From Hofstenia miamia (Eukaryota; Xenacoelomorpha; Acoela), in contig SCFE01000062.1 of assembly GCA_004352715.1 (NCBI GenBank), positions 537,696-601,695 of the forward strand: a stretch of 64,000 nt of DNA, read 5' to 3'. The position numbers were made by a program, and so were the translations under genes. Shown here piece after piece: positions 1 through 12,117 of this stretch. Numbering within the stretch: the stretch's first letter is position 1; every line of letters starts with the position of its first letter. The notes under the pieces were generated by a model that saw nothing but the letters and a program-made list of their open reading frames with translations, searched no databases and was not told the origin of the DNA.

Positions 1-34
<34 letters not shown>

Positions 35-1320
35 TATATAAACTCAAATTTTGTTTTATATTTATCTTTTAATATATTTATAACATGTTAATGATTTTCT
101 AGTTAATTATACATACGTAATGCGTTTCCAAGTGCTGCTTGAGTGCGAAAATCAACATTTGTATTGTTTTTTGTATTGGCACAGCATGAAGTACGCTGGA
201 TAATGCATTCGCTAAAATTCATTAAAATGCGTGAAAGGTGATCGGTGGAATAAATTAAATGGAAAGTTATTCCTTTTCTGATAAATATTCTGCAAATCAG
301 CATGGCTCTTCTGTTTCCGCTCATCTTATCCCAAATGCAGCATAGATTAATGTATTTATCTTCTGATTAATCAGAAATGAGAATTGTGAAATTTTATGCT
401 TGCCGTGAAATACAACGAGCAAACGGTCGGTGCATTTTGGTGGGAAATATATTGGTTGTGCCATTCATGGAATTTGAGCTGTGAATTTCTGAGTGATTAA
501 CCATATACTTAATGTGTTAAACAACATGTGTATTGCTTTGAAAGTTAAGCTAAACAATACTGATCTTAATTTTCTCGAGACTGTGTCAAAAAGAATTATC
601 AGAAATTCGAGTTTCATATGAATAAAAACAAAATTACTTTTTTTCTTCTTAATTATAGGATATGCAGCAAATGATCTTGTACAAATTCCCAAAAACAAAT
701 GCTTAAATTGTAGGTTGCCTTTGATTTTTTTCAGATAAGATAATACATCCAATGTACAAAATTCCTCAGTAGAAAGATTTCAACAAGAAAGCAATTTATC
801 ATATTATTAAATTGTTTTTTTTTCTTAAAATGCATCCACATAGTATAATCTTAGGTTGTAATCTTCGACTGAAATATGAAAGGGAAAAAATTTTCAGATT
901 TTTATTCCCTTAAAGGTACAACGAATACATTCAATCAATTGCAATTTCTCAGCTGTAAGGATTTTGAATTTTAGCTTGAATGTGTTTCGTAAGCGGTTTT
1001 TTCAGTATTCCATAAATTGTAAAAAAAACTTAAGCAAATTCACAACCTTACATTATTAAAATTTCTTCCTATCTTGATACTAGAACTGTCTGTGATGGTT
1101 GATTTGGATTTTATTGTTTTGTTTTTTATTGAATAAAATCTCCAGGATTTTTATTGTTTAAACAGACCGTTGTTGTTAATTCAAATACACTTTTCAAATC
1201 TGAAATTTAAAATATATCAAAATTGTTCCACAACTTCGTAGGTAAAATTGTTTTAAAAACTTCTAGTTTTAACCTTTCAACAATTATTTTAAATTATTTT
1301 TAAGTATGAGTACAAAGTTT

Positions 1321-1350
<30 letters not shown>
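1..1350. other. Non-coding AT-rich flank
   Basis: A (TA)n run occupies about 1-32 and a second one 1324-1352. Between them I see only AT-rich sequence. The small open frames here have no recognisable domains and no splice context, so I treat them as chance. Confidence 0.6.
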
Positions 1351-1352
<2 letters not shown>

Positions 1353-1355
<3 letters not shown>

Positions 1356-2682
1356 GGTGTTCAATATTTACTGTTACAAAAGTTTTATTTTTCAAATATT
1401 TATCAGATTTTAGACATTTTCTATGATTTCCAGGTGCATAAATCTAAGATAGTACCTAAACTTAAGTTTTGATAAATATGCCGCAAGATTTACAGAAAAG
1501 AGCCGCCATTGTAGAGCTATTCAAATCTGGGAAGACAGCACCTGACATAGCAAAGACCTTAAGGATCAACAGAATGTTGGTCTGGCGAACACTTAAACGG
1601 TTCGAATCAACTGGTGACATTGTTAATGAACCTGGTCAAGGTCGGCCTCGTTCTGCCAGAACCAAAAAACTGTTAAAATCAACCAAGGAGAAGCTAAGGA
1701 GGAATCCAAAGAGATCCCTAAGAAATCTCGCGAAAGAGGCCAAAGTTTCAGTCGGAACGATGTCTACGATACTCCACAGTGACCTCCAAACATCTCCTTA
1801 CAAACACCAGAAGAAGCACCTGTTATCTGCAAGTTCAATTGAGAAACGAGCTCAAAGAGCAGATCTCATCTTATCTCGCATCAATGCTGGCACGCTTCCG
1901 AACCTGGTTTTCAGTGACGAAAAAAAATTCGATGTCCAACAACACGTTAATGTCCAAAATGATCGGATTTGGTCACGTATGGGTGAGGTCAAGGATCGGG
2001 TGGTCACTCGGAGGCAAGGTGCCAAGTCTGTCATGGTTTGGGCCGCTGTAACGGCTGATGGAAAAAGTCCCCTCCTTTTCGTGGATGAAGGAGCCAAGTT
2101 GAACCAAGAAAATTATCGCACGTCCATTCTTGAGTCAGCATTGTTGCCTTGGGCGCGAAAACACTTCNNNNNNNNNNNNNNNNNNNNNNNNNNNNNNNNN
2201 NNNNNNNNNNNNNNNNNNNNNNNNNNNNNNNNNNNNNNNNNNNNNNTTCCAGCAAGACTCTGCTCCTGCTCATGGAGCCAAAAAGACACAGGAATGGCTA
2301 GCAGAGAATGTGCCTGCTTTCATATCGAAGGAAGAATGGCCTCCATCATCTCCAGATTTGAACCCGCTGGACTTTGCAATCTAATCAATCTTGGAGAACA
2401 AAGTCTCAGCTACACACCACACCAGTTTGGACGCTTTGAAAAAGAAATTGAGGAAGGAATGGGATAAAATACCCCAAAAAGTTATTCGTGACTCATGTGA
2501 AGCATTCTCCAAACGTTTGCAGAAAGTTGTGGATGCCAATGGCGGTTATATTGAATAAATATTGGATATTTTCGTTGACATATTATTACTTTATACATTT
2601 CTATTAATGTAATTACAAATTTTTCATTTTTCTATTAAAATATAAGCTAAAAACTTTGTAACGGTTATTATTGAACACCCTG
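1353..2682 (+). mobile_element. Tc1/mariner-superfamily element, DD37D (maT-like) type
   Basis: The element is bounded by inverted repeats that both begin CAGGGTGTTCAATA. They stay alignable for about 34 bp through GTTACAAA and AGTTTT. Each end abuts TA (1351-1352 and 2683-2684), the expected Tc1/mariner target duplication. It inserted at the edge of a (TA)n microsatellite. Length is about 1.33 kb, including a 79-base N gap at 2168-2246. A single transposase gene fills the interior. Internal lesions make this copy inactive. Confidence 0.9.
1478..2558 (+). pseudogene. Broken DD37D mariner-like transposase
   Basis: The frame opens at an ATG at 1478 after the 5' TIR. The first ~60 residues are a paired-type helix-turn-helix DNA-binding region ending in the GRPR hook of Tc1/mariner transposases. 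Catalytic motifs follow: FSDEKKF (first Asp), then after the gap QDSAPAH (second Asp) and SPDLNPLD (third acidic residue). Counting residues between the second and third acidic positions gives 37, and the third is Asp, so this is DD37D rather than DD34E. The gap changes the apparent frame. An in-frame TAA at 2382-2384 replaces a codon just after PLDFAI, where relatives have Trp. The tail stays readable to a natural stop at 2556-2558. It is a dead copy. Confidence 0.88.
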
Positions 2683-2689
2683 TATATGC

Positions 2690-5480
2690 ATAGTGAATCA
2701 TCTACCTTATCAAGCATTTTTTGAAGTAATTATAAGTAGTATAATTAACTATTAGACTACCTTGATATCACTATTTATATATTATTTTAATTAAACCTGG
2801 CTTTAGTCTGATCTCAACAGTCTTTATTGTTAAGGCTATTAATTAAAAACAGAGGCATTTAAGATGTTCAAGGCAGTCGTTCTTAAAGTAATTCAATTAC
2901 TATTCTGCGTTATTCGTTTGTTGGAAGTCTTTATGGGCAGCTTTGTTCGACTAAATAGATTTCTGTGACACTCATTTACGTTGAAAAGTTCATTTTCCTG
3001 TTCTGAATATGAGTGCAGAAATCAATAACACTTTTTAAAATGTTTTTATTTAGTGAATATCAAGAAGGTTAGTGTTTTTTTAATAATTCAGTTGCATACA
3101 TGTATAAGCGATCTAGCTTAGTAAGATCAGATAACACTATTGTAGTTAGAGTTTAAATTAAATATGAAACTAGGAACTGCATAACTTTTGTTAAAAGAAG
3201 TTTTCGAAAATTTATTTAAATATATTTTTAGTTAAGTACCTTAAAGATCCAATAATTACAGGTTTTAAATGAGAAATAATTTTAGCTTTTAAGTCTACAG
3301 ACACCGTGGCGCCATGACTCCAATTAAAATTGCATTTTCATCTTTCGTTTGGGGGTTGAATTTTCTCTGGAGTGTAACTGGTTAACGTTACCTTGAATGA
3401 GTCACGGAAAACCTTTTAACGATTTCCCGTTATCTTTGATGAGTTCACCATGCTAGCGAAGAAATAAATGTAAATAATGTTACCTACGTACATTTTTGAA
3501 TGATTTTTATATCTCCATAATAGGAAATTTACTCTAACAATAAAACTTTGCTATTTAATAGTTTTTATTCTTCAAATAAATCTATGTATGATATGCCTTA
3601 AAGATTATATAAATTTTTTAAAATTTATATGCATCAGTTAAAGCTCTGTGAGTACTCGAAACCTACTCGATGTTAGCTTGAATGACATCTTTCTATCTTC
3701 AACTTTTGCAAGTAATGCTAAATAATCGATCGGCTTTTTAATATTTATCTCAAATTGCAAGCTATCAGGCTTAGTTTCTCATATTTAGTTAAACATGTAT
3801 TTCTTTCATACATGTAGTTCGGTTATATGTAGCTTAGACTAAATAGAAAAATAACTCTAAATACCATTGTAATTCGATTCGAACTCTCGAGCTAAAGCTC
3901 CAACTTGACCCGCACTCGACTAGAACTTAAAAAGTGCAACTCGCAGGGGCCTAGTATCGGCATACACAACAATATCTATAAAATTTCGTAAATGAAGAAC
4001 AAAAACAAAGCATATGTGTATGATGAATTTGTTATTTGCCCAATTAGAAATTTTAACTACGTGTTAAACATTTATATTTGTATATTAATCAATGAATTGA
4101 CAGTTTTGATTTTGACCTATTACATTTTTTTGCATTTACATTATCCTGTATTGTTAAATAACTTCCGGATCTTAAGCCCTGGAAGTATGCCACTAAGACC
4201 GGTTTGATCGTGAGAAATATCATGCGAGCCCTGGCACGCAGAGTGCTGATCTGTGTTGAGTCTGAATAGCAGAGTGAAGCCAAAGGCTGAACTTCAGTTG
4301 AGAGGGTTGCGCCTCTCCCGCTTTAGGCGGTTCCCTATCACAAACTATGTTTTCTCCCACATTTTCTATTGTTTTTCAATACGTATTGCGGTAAAGTATA
4401 AAGATTAATAAAAAATTCTAAACGTCTTGAGTTGAGTAGCAGATTTGCGGATGACGTGTTGAAAACCACTATCAAAAGTTTGTCATTAATAGTCGTTTAC
4501 TGTGTAAACAGTTTTATGCACGTGATTGAGTAGACATGTAATTTAAAACAAAAACAAGAATCTTACATAACATTTACTTTACCTTTAAAAGAAGGCTTTT
4601 ACAAATAAGGTGGTCGACCCATTGGCCGGGCCGGGTTTTGTCGGATCGTGTCAACTATAAGCGGGTCGGGTCAACAAACCTCGGTGGGTCTTCCCATGAC
4701 CCAAGATTCAGGGTATACATTCATTGAAAGTAGACGCGTATATTTTAGCTTAAGTGATCAAATCTTACGCTAATCTTATTTCAATTTGATTTGTTATACT
4801 TATATTAAATATGATACAAAATAATAAAGAAAAATCCATTTTATTATCATAATCAGTGTGGGTTAAAAATTGTTTGGGCTGGGTTGGACAGGGTTGGTGG
4901 TATATTTTTTATAGTATCAAATTAGCAAATAGGCCTACATTTATTCAGAGCTTCTAACGATATTGCTTGATAATTTTTTATTGCATTCAACTGTCCGATG
5001 TGTCAAACAATAAACAATATTAATTGTCAGAATTCAGAATGCATTTTAACAATATATTCATTAAAATAAAATGTAGGCTGAAGCACATAAATAAAATCAA
5101 TTGCTAAATTATATTGAGATTTTAGCTAAAGTTTATGTCTTAACCAAGACCACTAAAATTAAAATAACAAGTCTTAGAATCAATAGCATCAAAAAATAAA
5201 TGTATGTAAGCGAATTTTCAACATTGAATATTCTATTTAAATTTAAGAATTAAAAAATTTCACGTTTTTTGTCACTGTTTATTTGTCTTATTTTTTAGCT
5301 ATTAAAAATATATTTTCTAGAATTTTTTAATAAAAATGCTCTCAGTATATTTTTTTGACGTCCGCACATGTTTCTAATTGCCATATAGCAATATCTTATT
5401 CTAAGAATTTCAAATAAATCCGAAGGAAATACACGTAACATGTTATTAGTCACCCCTCTCCTTTGTTTTAGGTTTTCATT
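2690..5480. other. Non-coding stretch with scattered GC-richer repeat debris
   Basis: There are no supportable genes. GC-richer patches occur at about 4150-4345 and 4605-4720; the latter repeats GGGTCGGGTCAA-like motifs. They look like fragments of dispersed repeats, but I could not define ends or target duplications. Confidence 0.4.
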
Positions 5481-5482
5481 GA

Positions 5483-5821
5483 CTACCTCCTAATAATTTT
5501 GTATGTATCACATATACAAAACCTCATTTTTAAATTTAAATGTTGAGTTGTCTTAGCGTGATAACCAATACATTCATAACACTCACGTAGTATTTCTGCA
5601 TGTTGTTCAATAGTCTGTTGTGGTTCTAATACTCCTTGACATTTAATCGCCCAATCAGCACTCATGGATCCCTTCCACATTGCTTCATATGTGTTAATAC
5701 GATTACTTAATTGAAGTACATGCTTCTTGATGTATTGACATGCCCTCTCCATAGCAATATTGGCAATGATCTTCCTAAATGATACATGGAAAATTACTCG
5801 TTGATAGTCAATTGAAGCCAA
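5483..5821 (-). CDS. Unrecognised 112-residue open frame
   Basis: This frame has a coding-like composition (several Trp and Cys, mixed charged and hydrophobic residues), unlike the Lys/Ile/Asn-rich chance frames around it. I recognise no domain. It begins downstream of a short direct repeat (GTGCTACGTGT-like) and ends at a stop before more AT-rich DNA. It could be an exon of a flanking gene or a fragment of a transposable-element protein. No clear splice pair or neighbour supports either choice. Confidence 0.3.
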   Translation of the reverse strand: MASIDYQRVIFHVSFRKIIANIAMERACQYIKKHVLQLSNRINTYEAMWKGSMSADWAIKCQGVLEPQQTIEQHAEILRECYECIGYHAKTTQHLNLKMRFCICDTYKIIRR

Positions 5822-5934
5822 AAAATAGTAAGGAGTGCTACGTGTGCTACGTGTATTTCAGATTTATTTGACATTCTTACAATAATATGTTGAAGTATGG
5901 CCTGTAGAAATACTTTTGGACATTAATGGAATTA

Positions 5935-5936
<2 letters not shown>

Positions 5937-5985
<49 letters not shown>
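5937..5985. repeat. (TA)n microsatellite
   Basis: A continuous TA dinucleotide run immediately precedes the MITE at 5986. It probably served as the insertion target. Confidence 0.9.
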
Positions 5986-5992
<7 letters not shown>

Positions 5993-6454
5993 ATCAAAAA
6001 TAGCTAAACACTTTTCAAATAGCGGTAGTTTTGGTGATGATCTGAGTGACTTTTCCTTTATGCATAATGGGGTCCGAGAATGGCTAAATGCTACCTTTCC
6101 CAATCATTGAATCTGAATCGATTGGCCAGCTCGTTCCTGTCATTTGATAACTTCAGGTTTTTTCTTGTGGTATTATCTGAAGTATAAGTTGTATTCACAT
6201 AATCCAAAAAAATGTTAGATCTCAAATCTATCATTAATCAGGAAACAAAAAAAATTGAAGTGGATTTGTGGTACGAATGATATCTTTGAAAAAAGTGCAC
6301 ATATCATTAATAAATAAAATGTTGAATTTCTGATATTTTTGGAAATTAAAGTTTGAAGTTTTCTTGCTATTAAGTTAAAATGTTATGCCCTTTGATATTA
6401 CAGTGATAAGTTATTTACTTTTTAAAAGTGTGTAGTTATTTTTGATCCACCCTG
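5986..6454. mobile_element. Non-autonomous Tc1/mariner-type MITE
   Basis: The left end reads AGGGTAGATCAAAAATAGCT and continues AAACACTTTT. The reverse complement of the right end reads CAGGGTGGATCAAAAATAAC and continues TACACACTTTT, giving TIRs of about 34 bp. TA dinucleotides flank both ends. The roughly 470-bp interior has no open frame. The terminal CAGGGTG matches the start of the DD37D element at 1353, so a related transposase may mobilise it. Confidence 0.8.
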
Positions 6455-6458
6455 TATG

Positions 6459-6460
<2 letters not shown>

Positions 6461-6502
<42 letters not shown>

Positions 6503-6811
6503 NNNNNNNNNNNNNNNNNNNNNNNNNNNNNNNNNNNNNNNNNNNNNNNNNNNNNNNNNNNNNNNNNNNNNNNNNNNNNNNNNNNNNNNNNNNNNNNNNN
6601 NNNNNNNNNNNNNNNNNNNNNNNNNNNNNNNNNNNNNNNNNNNNNNNNNNNNNNNNNNNNNNNNNNNNNNNNNNNNNNNNNNNNNNNNNNNNNNNNNNNN
6701 NNNNNNNNNNNNNNNNNNNNNNNNNNNNNNNNNNNNNNNNNNNNNNNNNNNNNNNNNNNNNNNNNNNNNNNNNNNNNNNNNNNNNNNNNNNNNNNNNNNN
6801 NNNNNNNNNNN

Positions 6812-6841
<30 letters not shown>
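6461..6841. repeat. (TA)n microsatellite interrupted by an N gap
   Basis: TA repeats lie on both sides of a 309-base run of N (6503-6811). The gap is probably an unresolved longer microsatellite. Open frames reported across it are meaningless. Confidence 0.9.
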
Positions 6842-6844
<3 letters not shown>

Positions 6845-6859
6845 TGTATATGTGTTGAA

Positions 6860-8314
6860 ATAGAAATAGCTAAGAAGGCTTTTTGGTATTCAGTTCTAGT
6901 AGAATATTTAAAAAATTAAAAGTAATTGCAAAAAATCTATTTGTAAGAATACTTATTTTTTACACTATAGTTCTTATAGTTGTCCTTAATTCTAGTAAAG
7001 TACGTAAATGTAGACTGGCAATGACCCATAATTAATAAGAAATAAATTTTCTTTCATGGTCAAATTCGAGTTTATTTGAAATGTTTTCGTTTACTATTGT
7101 TTCAAATCTTTTCCAAAAAATTCGTTTTACTTTGTATTGACGTACTTTAGACACTGATTGCTTAAAACACTTTGTAAAAACATAGCACCTTGAATGCTCT
7201 TAGAAGAACAGGAAATTGTATAAATTAAACGCTTAAGTCTGTATATTATTCGCGCTTGTAAATTTTGAAGAGTTAATTGACAATAACAAAGTTAACTGGA
7301 GAAATCACTTATTTAACCGTTTTCTGTTTCCAAGGTTGCATAAACGCTATTTTGTTTATAAAATGATTACTTCCCGTCACCAACATGTAAGAGTTTTCGT
7401 TTCTTGTAAACTTTAGCTCTGACCCTTAAAACTTTGTTTATGTAAATGCATTTCAAAATGCTATTTAGATGTATATTAATTATATTATTTTGCGAATTTT
7501 TTTAAAAATATTTCCAATTGTCGAAAGTTTGTTGGGATTTTAGTTAATAAATATTAAATTTATGAGAGATTAAGATTTAGTCCTCTCTCCATGATGCAAA
7601 GAAGAATATAGAATCGCAGGTGCCTTATCTTGAAGAGTTATGTAAATTTCTTATGAATTGTTGTGTTAAAATCAGAAATTGACATAGACCAAAAATTTTG
7701 GTGTAAGGTCGGATCATTTAAATTAATGCCAATCAGCCCATTTTATATCTGCCATAAAATAGCTTAAAATTTTCGGTTTGCTAAGAAAAATTGAATACAT
7801 TGAAAACCTCTAATACAGTCTACACATTGAAATTGAAATTGATTTGTATAATAGTAAGTTTTTAAATCGCCCTCATGTTTTCTAATATTTCGGCCCAAAA
7901 CCTGCCCTGTCCTGTCCATCTTTTATGAAAAGCAACATTTGCCCAAAAATTCATAAACTGAAATTCTTCATAAAACAACCTGCTCGCAAATACCTGCTCA
8001 AGTTTGTCAGCGCTGTTCTTTCTCAGAAGCATTGGAAAGTAGAATATAATGAAGCAATTTGAAGCTTTCTCGTGCATCGATTTAGGTCCCAATAGAGTTA
8101 AATTTTGCGATTTTCTAAACAAATAGTCAAGTAGATGTATCTAATGACGTGCACTGTATAAATTCGACTTTTTCAATCTCTGTGGTTATAGGTAGTCTAT
8201 TAAAAGACTTTCAAATTTAGAGATTGACTGAAACAATTTTGAATGTAACAACGCTTTCGTCGATGACAAGGAAATGTTATCTCAAAGAAATATACTCAAG
8301 TTCCATCTTTTTAG
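6860..8314. other. Non-coding region upstream of the first recognised VANGL exon
   Basis: I see no gene, repeat end or RNA gene. Any 5' UTR exon or promoter of VANGL could lie here or further upstream, but no core promoter motif stands out. Confidence 0.4.
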
Positions 8315-8531
8315 AGATCCATAACATGTCGAAAAGCGAATCATGGGATCAAGCTACAACTATTACAACTGGAACCAGCCAAACTTCCTCACTCGATAAC
8401 ATCCCAGCCAACTACCGCAATTCGGATCAAGATGACTATGACGCAGTCTATGAACCTTCTCTCTGGTCCAAGTTTTTTTCATCGTTTTTCTCTGTAGTGT
8501 TTGCTGCGGCGACTGTGGCAACACCAATTCT
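8315..8531 (+). CDS. vangl: Van Gogh-like (VANGL/Strabismus) exon: N-terminal cytoplasmic segment and TM1
   Basis: VANGL is a four-pass membrane protein of the core planar cell polarity pathway; it partners Prickle and Dishevelled. A pyrimidine-rich acceptor ends at 8314, the first ATG is at 8326, and a GTAAGT donor follows 8531. The encoded WDQATTITTGTSQTSS matches the conserved W..TTT.VTGTS Ser/Thr cluster, which in vertebrate VANGL2 is the CK1 phosphorylation region. A hydrophobic stretch rich in F, V and A begins TM1. The exon ends two bases into a codon that the 24111 exon completes as Leu, reading ATPIL-FIMIP. From this ATG the six exons give 467 residues; vertebrate proteins are about 520. 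Either the N-terminus is short or a 5' coding exon lies upstream. Confidence 0.85.
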
Positions 8532-10412
8532 GTAAGTAATCATGTTGTAATAATTTGTTTTATATTCAAGTTCCTGATCATGTTTTGACAGCAATTTTAG
8601 GCCCTAAGTAGATATTAATTGTTTCAATTCTAGGTCTTTTTTATTTTTGCAGAACATTTTACAGATTTTTTGCTGTTGCAAACCCTTTCAAATAAAAAGA
8701 ACCGCTGTATCCGAAAAAACCAATAATACAGTGATAGGAAAATTCTGCCCTTATAATGTTAGGAAATGCAATTGTTACATATCAAGTCGTTAGCCAGGAT
8801 TTACCTACATTGCTCATTTTTTCTACAAAAAAGTGAAATGAATTCATATAAGCAAAATACAAAGGAGAACTTAGTAGGCATGTTGGAACAAGTATTCACA
8901 ACCATCCTCGAAAGGGGACCTAGTTTTAAACAATTTGAGTGCCACGGAGCGTCGTGAAATATATTGCATGTTTATTTTATTTTTTAAGATATATAAAAAC
9001 AGGTAAAATTTAAAATTATAAGAAAGCCCTAACACATTGTATTTATATTAAAATTGAAATTACTCTCACTTTCAACTATACAAAAATTAATTGTATTTGT
9101 TTCTATCCAGAAATAATGAAAGGGGGTTCCGCAATTTGTTAACCTTCTTTTTATCTTTAAAATCATATTTGATCAACTTAATAGTAGTAATTTCTTGGGG
9201 AGCTGACCCATAAACATTTCGGTAGGGTTGTTTTGTAGGATGAGATTTTCTAACGTGCAAAATATTAGGTCTTTCACTTCTGAGATTGAAGCTATGAGTC
9301 TCCTATATTTAATACTTGCATTGTTAAAACAGCGGTACATTCAATTTGCTTGGATAATTATTTTTAACAGTCATTCATGTTGAGATTAATTTATAACAAT
9401 AATAGTGACACTTTCTTGAGAAAAAATATGGAATTACCACTAGAATAACTGACAAGTAATGCAAATGAATGTGTATTCAAAGTTTACAAAGAAATGTAGG
9501 GGCTCAAAACAGTGTGCAGAAAAGTTCAGTTTTATGCAGTGGCATTTGCCTATAAATATGAGTAATTGAACCCACGTTAAATTTAAATGGCTTACAATAC
9601 TGTTAACCCGAACAGAAGTATGTTACGCAATTGATGACTTAATGCGAATTTGACATTTTAAATGGCTAAGAATGAGTTATGAATACCACAGAAGAATAAA
9701 TGGCATTCTATGAGCCCTAAATCTATTCAGAATATATTTCAGATAAAAATTACAAAGCATCTAACAAAGTAGATACACATAGTTTTTACTACACAGTTTA
9801 TTTATATCTAGAAATTTTGTAAATAATTCAGAAACCTATTTGTCTGAACGCTACGATCATTTTTCTTATTTAAAAGCAATCATAAAAAAATTTATGTTGA
9901 AAAACCATTACATGCACATTGCAAAATAAATCTCTTACAATTTTGTCTTTAATTACTGACTGATATTTGACAGGTAGGTACATAATAATCATCATGTCTG
10001 CAAGCATGTTTTTATTGTCTCAGTATTTTAAGGAGGCAGGTGGCTAATTACTTGCACCACTGGACATTCCTGACAAGGATTAGAGAAAAAAGTGATTTCT
10101 ATGAAAATTTAAATAGGTTAAAGCAATTTCTGTTCTTATGTCTTTTCATTCACAGCCTTGAGAGTATCTATAATTTTCAACTGAATTTTTTCATAGTTTC
10201 ATAGCTTCTACCAATGCTAATATATTAAGATTAATGTAATCGTTTCTAGAAACATCTTCTTCCACTTGATCTCTGATAAGCTTTACTTATTTGTGAATTA
10301 GTATGAGAAATAGGAATGTATGCAAGGTTTAAATATTCGGCAATTACAAACGCCTACTGTATAGAAGATCACTTATTATAGATTACATTACTAAACAAGA
10401 AACATTCCTTTT

Positions 10413-10970
10413 AGTACTCCATGTAAATCTAAATTGGTGGTTTACAGATCTTGTGTTCTTAGCATTATTTTATATTCATCACAGATCTGGTGGGCTAATG
10501 TTGCTTCCAGTAGGAAACTGGAATCATTCCATAAACGTGGGATCAAATGGGTGACTGATAAACTTGATTATGTTGATGGTTTGCTATCTACGCGCAGTTT
10601 TCTTCTATCCTATTATCTAATATATTCCGACATGGCCTTTTTCTACAAATTATTACATCAGAAAATGCATATTAATATATCCAATTATGTACTAGTTAGT
10701 GCTTGTTCTGTTTTATGATCAACAACTACCTCAGTGTTTGTTCTCAAAAGAAAGTATAAGAAATTTGGAAGTGAAATCAATTATTTTAGCAGAGCTGTGA
10801 GAACAGCAAACGCCCTCGTTTGTTCTCACCAAGTCGATTTCTACGACGAGTTTCCAGCCTTCAAACACAAACTCAAACATACTTTAACTAATCTGATTGC
10901 CAATTACTTCTATATTCAAAACTCATGTACTTACAAACTTGCATGCATTTGCGCATCTTGTCAGTGCTAA
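10413..10970 (+). pseudogene. 3' end of a CR1/jockey-like non-LTR reverse transcriptase
   Basis: The frame reads into the post-catalytic thumb region of a LINE reverse transcriptase: a SCVLSIILYSSQIWW block, then a basic KRGIKWVTD segment. After a frameshift near 10716 a second frame has SRAVRTANAL and a Cys-rich end, SCTYKLACICASCQC, before a stop at 10968-10970. That C-terminal signature is typical of a group of invertebrate LINEs. The finger and palm domains are missing, so this is a 5'-truncated dead copy. The RLE element fragment on the opposite strand begins almost directly after the stop, suggesting nested insertion. Confidence 0.75.
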
Positions 10971-10984
10971 TCTTTTTTTCCATT

Positions 10985-12085
10985 TTTTATAAATCCTCAA
11001 GTCTCTGCCTGGTGCCTTCCAGTTCTTCATCTTCTTTAGAGCCTACTTCAGCTTTGCAGTTGTGATTAATTCTTCTTCTTGCTGAATTCCTTCTGCATCA
11101 TCTCATTCTCTATCTATATATAGATATATTCTTCCAGAACCTTACTGCGTCCTCACCTGCTTTAGCTGTAGCCTTTTCTCCTGCATCTAGTTCTTTGTAG
11201 AAAAATTCCTTCTTGGGTCTCAAACTTCATATTGTCTCTTGCCTGCTTTGCCCTTGCTCTATCTTTTTTCAGTTTCTCAGCTTCTCTTGCAGTTTCTATA
11301 GTCTTGCCTTTACCTAGCCTGCACCTGTCCTGTACTGCCTTACTTGTCCTGATATTCCCTATTTGCTGTCTAATCTTTGTCACTTTATTCTCAATTCTTC
11401 TCTCCCATGCTGGCTTTCTGTCTCTTATCTTCTTGTCGTCTTTTCCTTTTCATGTCCATGCCTACATTTTCAGCACCTCACATGCCCCTGCTATTTACTT
11501 CTGTGACACTCCTAGCATCTATCCTCTCCAACACTTTATTGACCTTTGCTGTCTCTACTGCTAGCTTGCTTTTCTTAACTCTTCTTGGAACTGGCAACCT
11601 AGTTCTCTCACCTATTTCTTCCTTCATCCTTTCCTTGATTGCGGCTTCAGTTTCTGCGGCCACTGGTTCTGCTGCTTCCACCACTTCTGTCACAACGTTT
11701 ATCACTTCATCTTCCCTTTGCTTGCCTGTTCTCTCTTTTTCCTCTTACTCTCATCCAACTGCAAATTTCGCACTTGTCCTGCAAGCCTCTGCTCTGTAAC
11801 TCCTAATCCCGTTCCTGCCTTCCTCTATTCTTCGAACAATCTCTTCCTGTAACGACTCTCATCTGGCCTGCTTCTTCTGTAACACTCCAGTGCTATTCTG
11901 TTCTACTCATCTGTCCATTTATGCCAGTGTGGATCCTATACTATCACTTCTCGAGTCCACACACCCGATTGTGGAGTCCACCTGACCATTTAAGGTCTAC
12001 CGGGGACTAAGGGCATTTTCTTTTGTTGTCACCATCTTATTAGAAAGGTCCCAGTTTTGCATTCTATCCCTTTGCCACTTGGGCC
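10985..12085 (-). mobile_element. RLE-type non-LTR retrotransposon, 5' part (fragment B)
   Basis: Read on the minus strand, the fragment starts next to the 3' tail of fragment A. It first encodes a basic N-terminal region with an RLFEE...TEQRLAGQ-like segment. A linker ending near 11478 follows, then a Lys/Arg-rich helical part (11162-11383). Shifted frames then read FYKELDAGEKATAKAGEDAV and KMKNWKAPG, the entry to the reverse-transcriptase domain. I recognise this order from R2-like elements of cnidarians and other invertebrates. Several frameshifts and stops break it. It ends around 10985, before the palm of the reverse transcriptase. Fragment A resumes the same polyprotein slightly further on, so the pair looks like a permuted element or part of a tandem array. 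Confidence 0.72.
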
Positions 12086-12117
12086 TATTATTATTATTAT
12101 TCTTACTTCTCACAGCT

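Noticed and set aside
4150-4345. A GC-richer block considered as a tRNA-derived SINE or 5S rRNA
   Set aside because: I could not place A and B boxes or a cloverleaf, and it does not match the 5S sequence I know.
4605-4930. GGGTCGGGTCAA-rich region considered as a MITE
   Set aside because: No matching inverted ends or target duplication found.
6411-6863. Tyr-Ile repeat proteins around 6.4-6.9 kb
   Set aside because: They are translations of a TA microsatellite and an N gap.
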